This document shows, one piece after another, positions 5,726 to 7,007 of a stretch of 7,007 bases of DNA. The position numbers and the translations under genes were made by a program. The notes beneath the pieces are model-generated. The model was not told the DNA's origin and ran no database searches. It was given only the letters and a program-made list of their open reading frames with translations. This DNA is from Chamaesiphon sp. (lineage in GTDB: Bacteria > Cyanobacteriota > Cyanobacteriia > Cyanobacteriales > Chamaesiphonaceae): assembly GCA_026786125.1 (NCBI GenBank), contig JAJAYU010000337.1, positions 1 through 7,007 of the forward strand, written 5' to 3'. Each line of letters opens with the position of its first letter. The stretch's first letter is position 1.

Positions 5726-7003
5726 TTACAAGAGGCTATCGCCTACTGCTCGCGGCGCGTCTGTCGCTGCGGTTAAGGAGCTGAAGTGAACTCCTAACTC
5801 TTGAACCGCTGCCAGATATTGAGTATCCTGGGCTGTCGCTGCGAACTCTACCGCAATTTCTGGAGTTGGGACGACTCGATCGGGTGTGATCCCCAATTTG
5901 TGAATATCATGATGATTGGGGGTTTCATATTTGGCAACAGTGACAGCCAAACCACTACCATTGGGCAAGTCAAATAAGGATTGAATTAAACCTTTACCAA
6001 ATGTCTTGGTACCGATCAGTTTAGCTCTGCCATTGTCTTGCAAGGCTCCAGCGAGGATTTCGCTGGCACTAGCAGTACCTTCGTTGACTAATACTACCAG
6101 TGGCGCATCCGTCAGAGCTGTACCCATAGACTCGATCGCATCAATCGCACCACGTCGATCGACAGTATAGACGATCGTCCCTTCATTCAGCCATTGACGA
6201 GCGATTTCTACTCCCGCTTGCACCAATCCGCCTGGATTATTACGGAGATCCAGTACATAGCCTGCGACACCTTGCTGTTGGAATTTAGTAATATTCTCAC
6301 CCAGTTCTTCAGCGGCTTTGGCACTAAATTGAGCTAATCGGAGATAGCCGATTTTGCGACCATTTTCAGTGTGGAGTTCGGCTGTGACGGGATTGAGTTC
6401 GATTTTGCGCCGAATCAAAATTACCTCGCGGGTTGGCTGCTCTGCTGTTTGGACGATCAAACTTACATTCGTGCCAGTTTCCCCGCGCATTCTGACTGCT
6501 GCTGTATCGAGCGTCAATTCGGAGGTGGGAATGGCATCGATTTCGACGATTGTGTCATGGGGCAAAATCCCTGCTTGAGCCGCCGGAGATCCAGCAATCG
6601 GGGCAATTACCTCGATCGATTTACTACCCACCTTCACACCGATTTGCAAGCCCACTCCAGACAATTCTCCAGCGGTATTTACCTTGAGACTGCGATATTG
6701 TTCGGGGCGCAGCAATCGGGTAAACGGTTCGTCCAAAGTGGCGATCATTTTGGTAATCGCCGCATAAGCTGCTTCCTCATTTGAAAATTTCTGCTTCATC
6801 GTGCTGTCCCTAGTCAACCACCAATTTTGATGATTGAAACTATTGTCATAATAAGCCTGATTTACCGTCCGCCAAGCTTGCAGCACCAATTGTTGCTCTG
6901 ATGTAAAAGCATTTGCAGCAGGTATGCCCCAGCACCAAAACAGAGCCACTTGCAGGCTCAAAATCCAACCAAACCAAAAACTAGCTTTCACGATCGATAC
7001 CAC
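5726..7003 (-). CDS. ctpA: Carboxyl-terminal processing protease, CtpA (D1 processing) type
   Basis: This S41-family serine protease most resembles cyanobacterial CtpA, which trims the C-terminus of the photosystem II D1 precursor in the thylakoid lumen so that the manganese cluster can assemble. The 425-residue product has a signal peptide (hydrophobic 8-28, probable cleavage after PAANA at 32), the lumenal helix AWRTVNQAYYDNSFNHQNWW (43-62), DEPFTRLLRPEQYRSL (91-106), a PDZ domain starting at LSGVGLQIG (115-123), and a catalytic domain with DLRNNPGGL (252-260), EGTASASEILAGALQDNGRA (308-327) and TFGKG (334-338). S312 and K337 form the Ser/Lys dyad, spaced 25 as in plant and algal D1 proteases. 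The start is GTG 7003-7001; GTG 6991-6989 is an alternative, and a start beyond the right edge cannot be excluded. CtpB or CtpC paralogues are less likely. The C-terminal tail after about 408 looks unconserved. Confidence 0.92.
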   Translation of the reverse strand: MVSIVKASFWFGWILSLQVALFWCWGIPAANAFTSEQQLVLQAWRTVNQAYYDNSFNHQNWWLTRDSTMKQKFSNEEAAYAAITKMIATLDEPFTRLLRPEQYRSLKVNTAGELSGVGLQIGVKVGSKSIEVIAPIAGSPAAQAGILPHDTIVEIDAIPTSELTLDTAAVRMRGETGTNVSLIVQTAEQPTREVILIRRKIELNPVTAELHTENGRKIGYLRLAQFSAKAAEELGENITKFQQQGVAGYVLDLRNNPGGLVQAGVEIARQWLNEGTIVYTVDRRGAIDAIESMGTALTDAPLVVLVNEGTASASEILAGALQDNGRAKLIGTKTFGKGLIQSLFDLPNGSGLAVTVAKYETPNHHDIHKLGITPDRVVPTPEIAVEFAATAQDTQYLAAVQELGVHFSSLTAATDAPRAVGDSLL

Positions 7004-7007
7004 TCTC

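Noticed and set aside
6354..6784. Two overlapping plus-strand frames within ctpA
   Set aside because: Both are antisense to the PDZ domain of an intact protease and have no recognisable features.
1..7007. A hidden novel defence or mobile system, CRISPR array, tRNA or insertion sequence
   Set aside because: All sizeable open frames resolve into recognised families; there are no regularly spaced direct repeats, no tRNA-like cloverleaf was noticed, and no transposase or integrase is encoded.

Overview
The window looks like chromosomal DNA from a cyanobacterium. The evidence is the combination of a CtpA-type (photosystem II D1-processing) carboxyl-terminal protease with a signal peptide, a DXS, KsgA and CobS that read like cyanobacterial versions, a strong excess of the palindrome CGATCG (core of the cyanobacterial HIP1 element GCGATCGC), and short TTGGGT/ACCCAA and TTGGTTGG/CCAACCAA interspersed palindromes of a kind seen in many cyanobacterial genomes. 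Genus cannot be read from the sequence.

Layout, left to right. Bases 1-110 (minus) are the first 36 codons of rpsB, ribosomal protein S2, running off the left edge; its leader and promoter region lie in 111-258. Then cobS (minus, 259-1059), the last-step cobalamin synthase, is divergent from ksgA/rsmA (plus, 1069-1914), the 16S rRNA dimethyladenosine transferase; only 9 bases separate the two start codons. Next is a complete YefM-YoeB type II toxin-antitoxin module (plus, 1994-2594) with an operator of two TGTACA boxes flanking a -10-like hexamer. A long hairpin with a U-tract on the minus strand (2603-2659) ends the convergent dxs transcript. The remaining genes are all on the minus strand: dxs (2678-4588), first enzyme of the MEP isoprenoid pathway; a classical short-chain dehydrogenase/reductase (4800-5615); and ctpA (5726-7003), whose start is 4 bases from the right edge.

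Most genes are housekeeping functions: translation (rpsB, ksgA), B12 assembly (cobS), isoprenoid supply for chlorophyll and carotenoids (dxs) and protein maturation (ctpA). They do not form one pathway. The accessory part is the YefM-YoeB module between ksgA and dxs, plus three short palindromic repeats. One repeat supplies the last codons of cobS; another lies in the gap upstream of dxs, next to an acidic peptide frame that may be a decayed gene tail. I found no tRNA, rRNA, CRISPR array, insertion sequence or clearly novel multi-gene system. The best points for a second look are the TA operator architecture, the TTG-initiated toxin with a 22-residue N-terminal extension, and the repeat-encoded tail of CobS.
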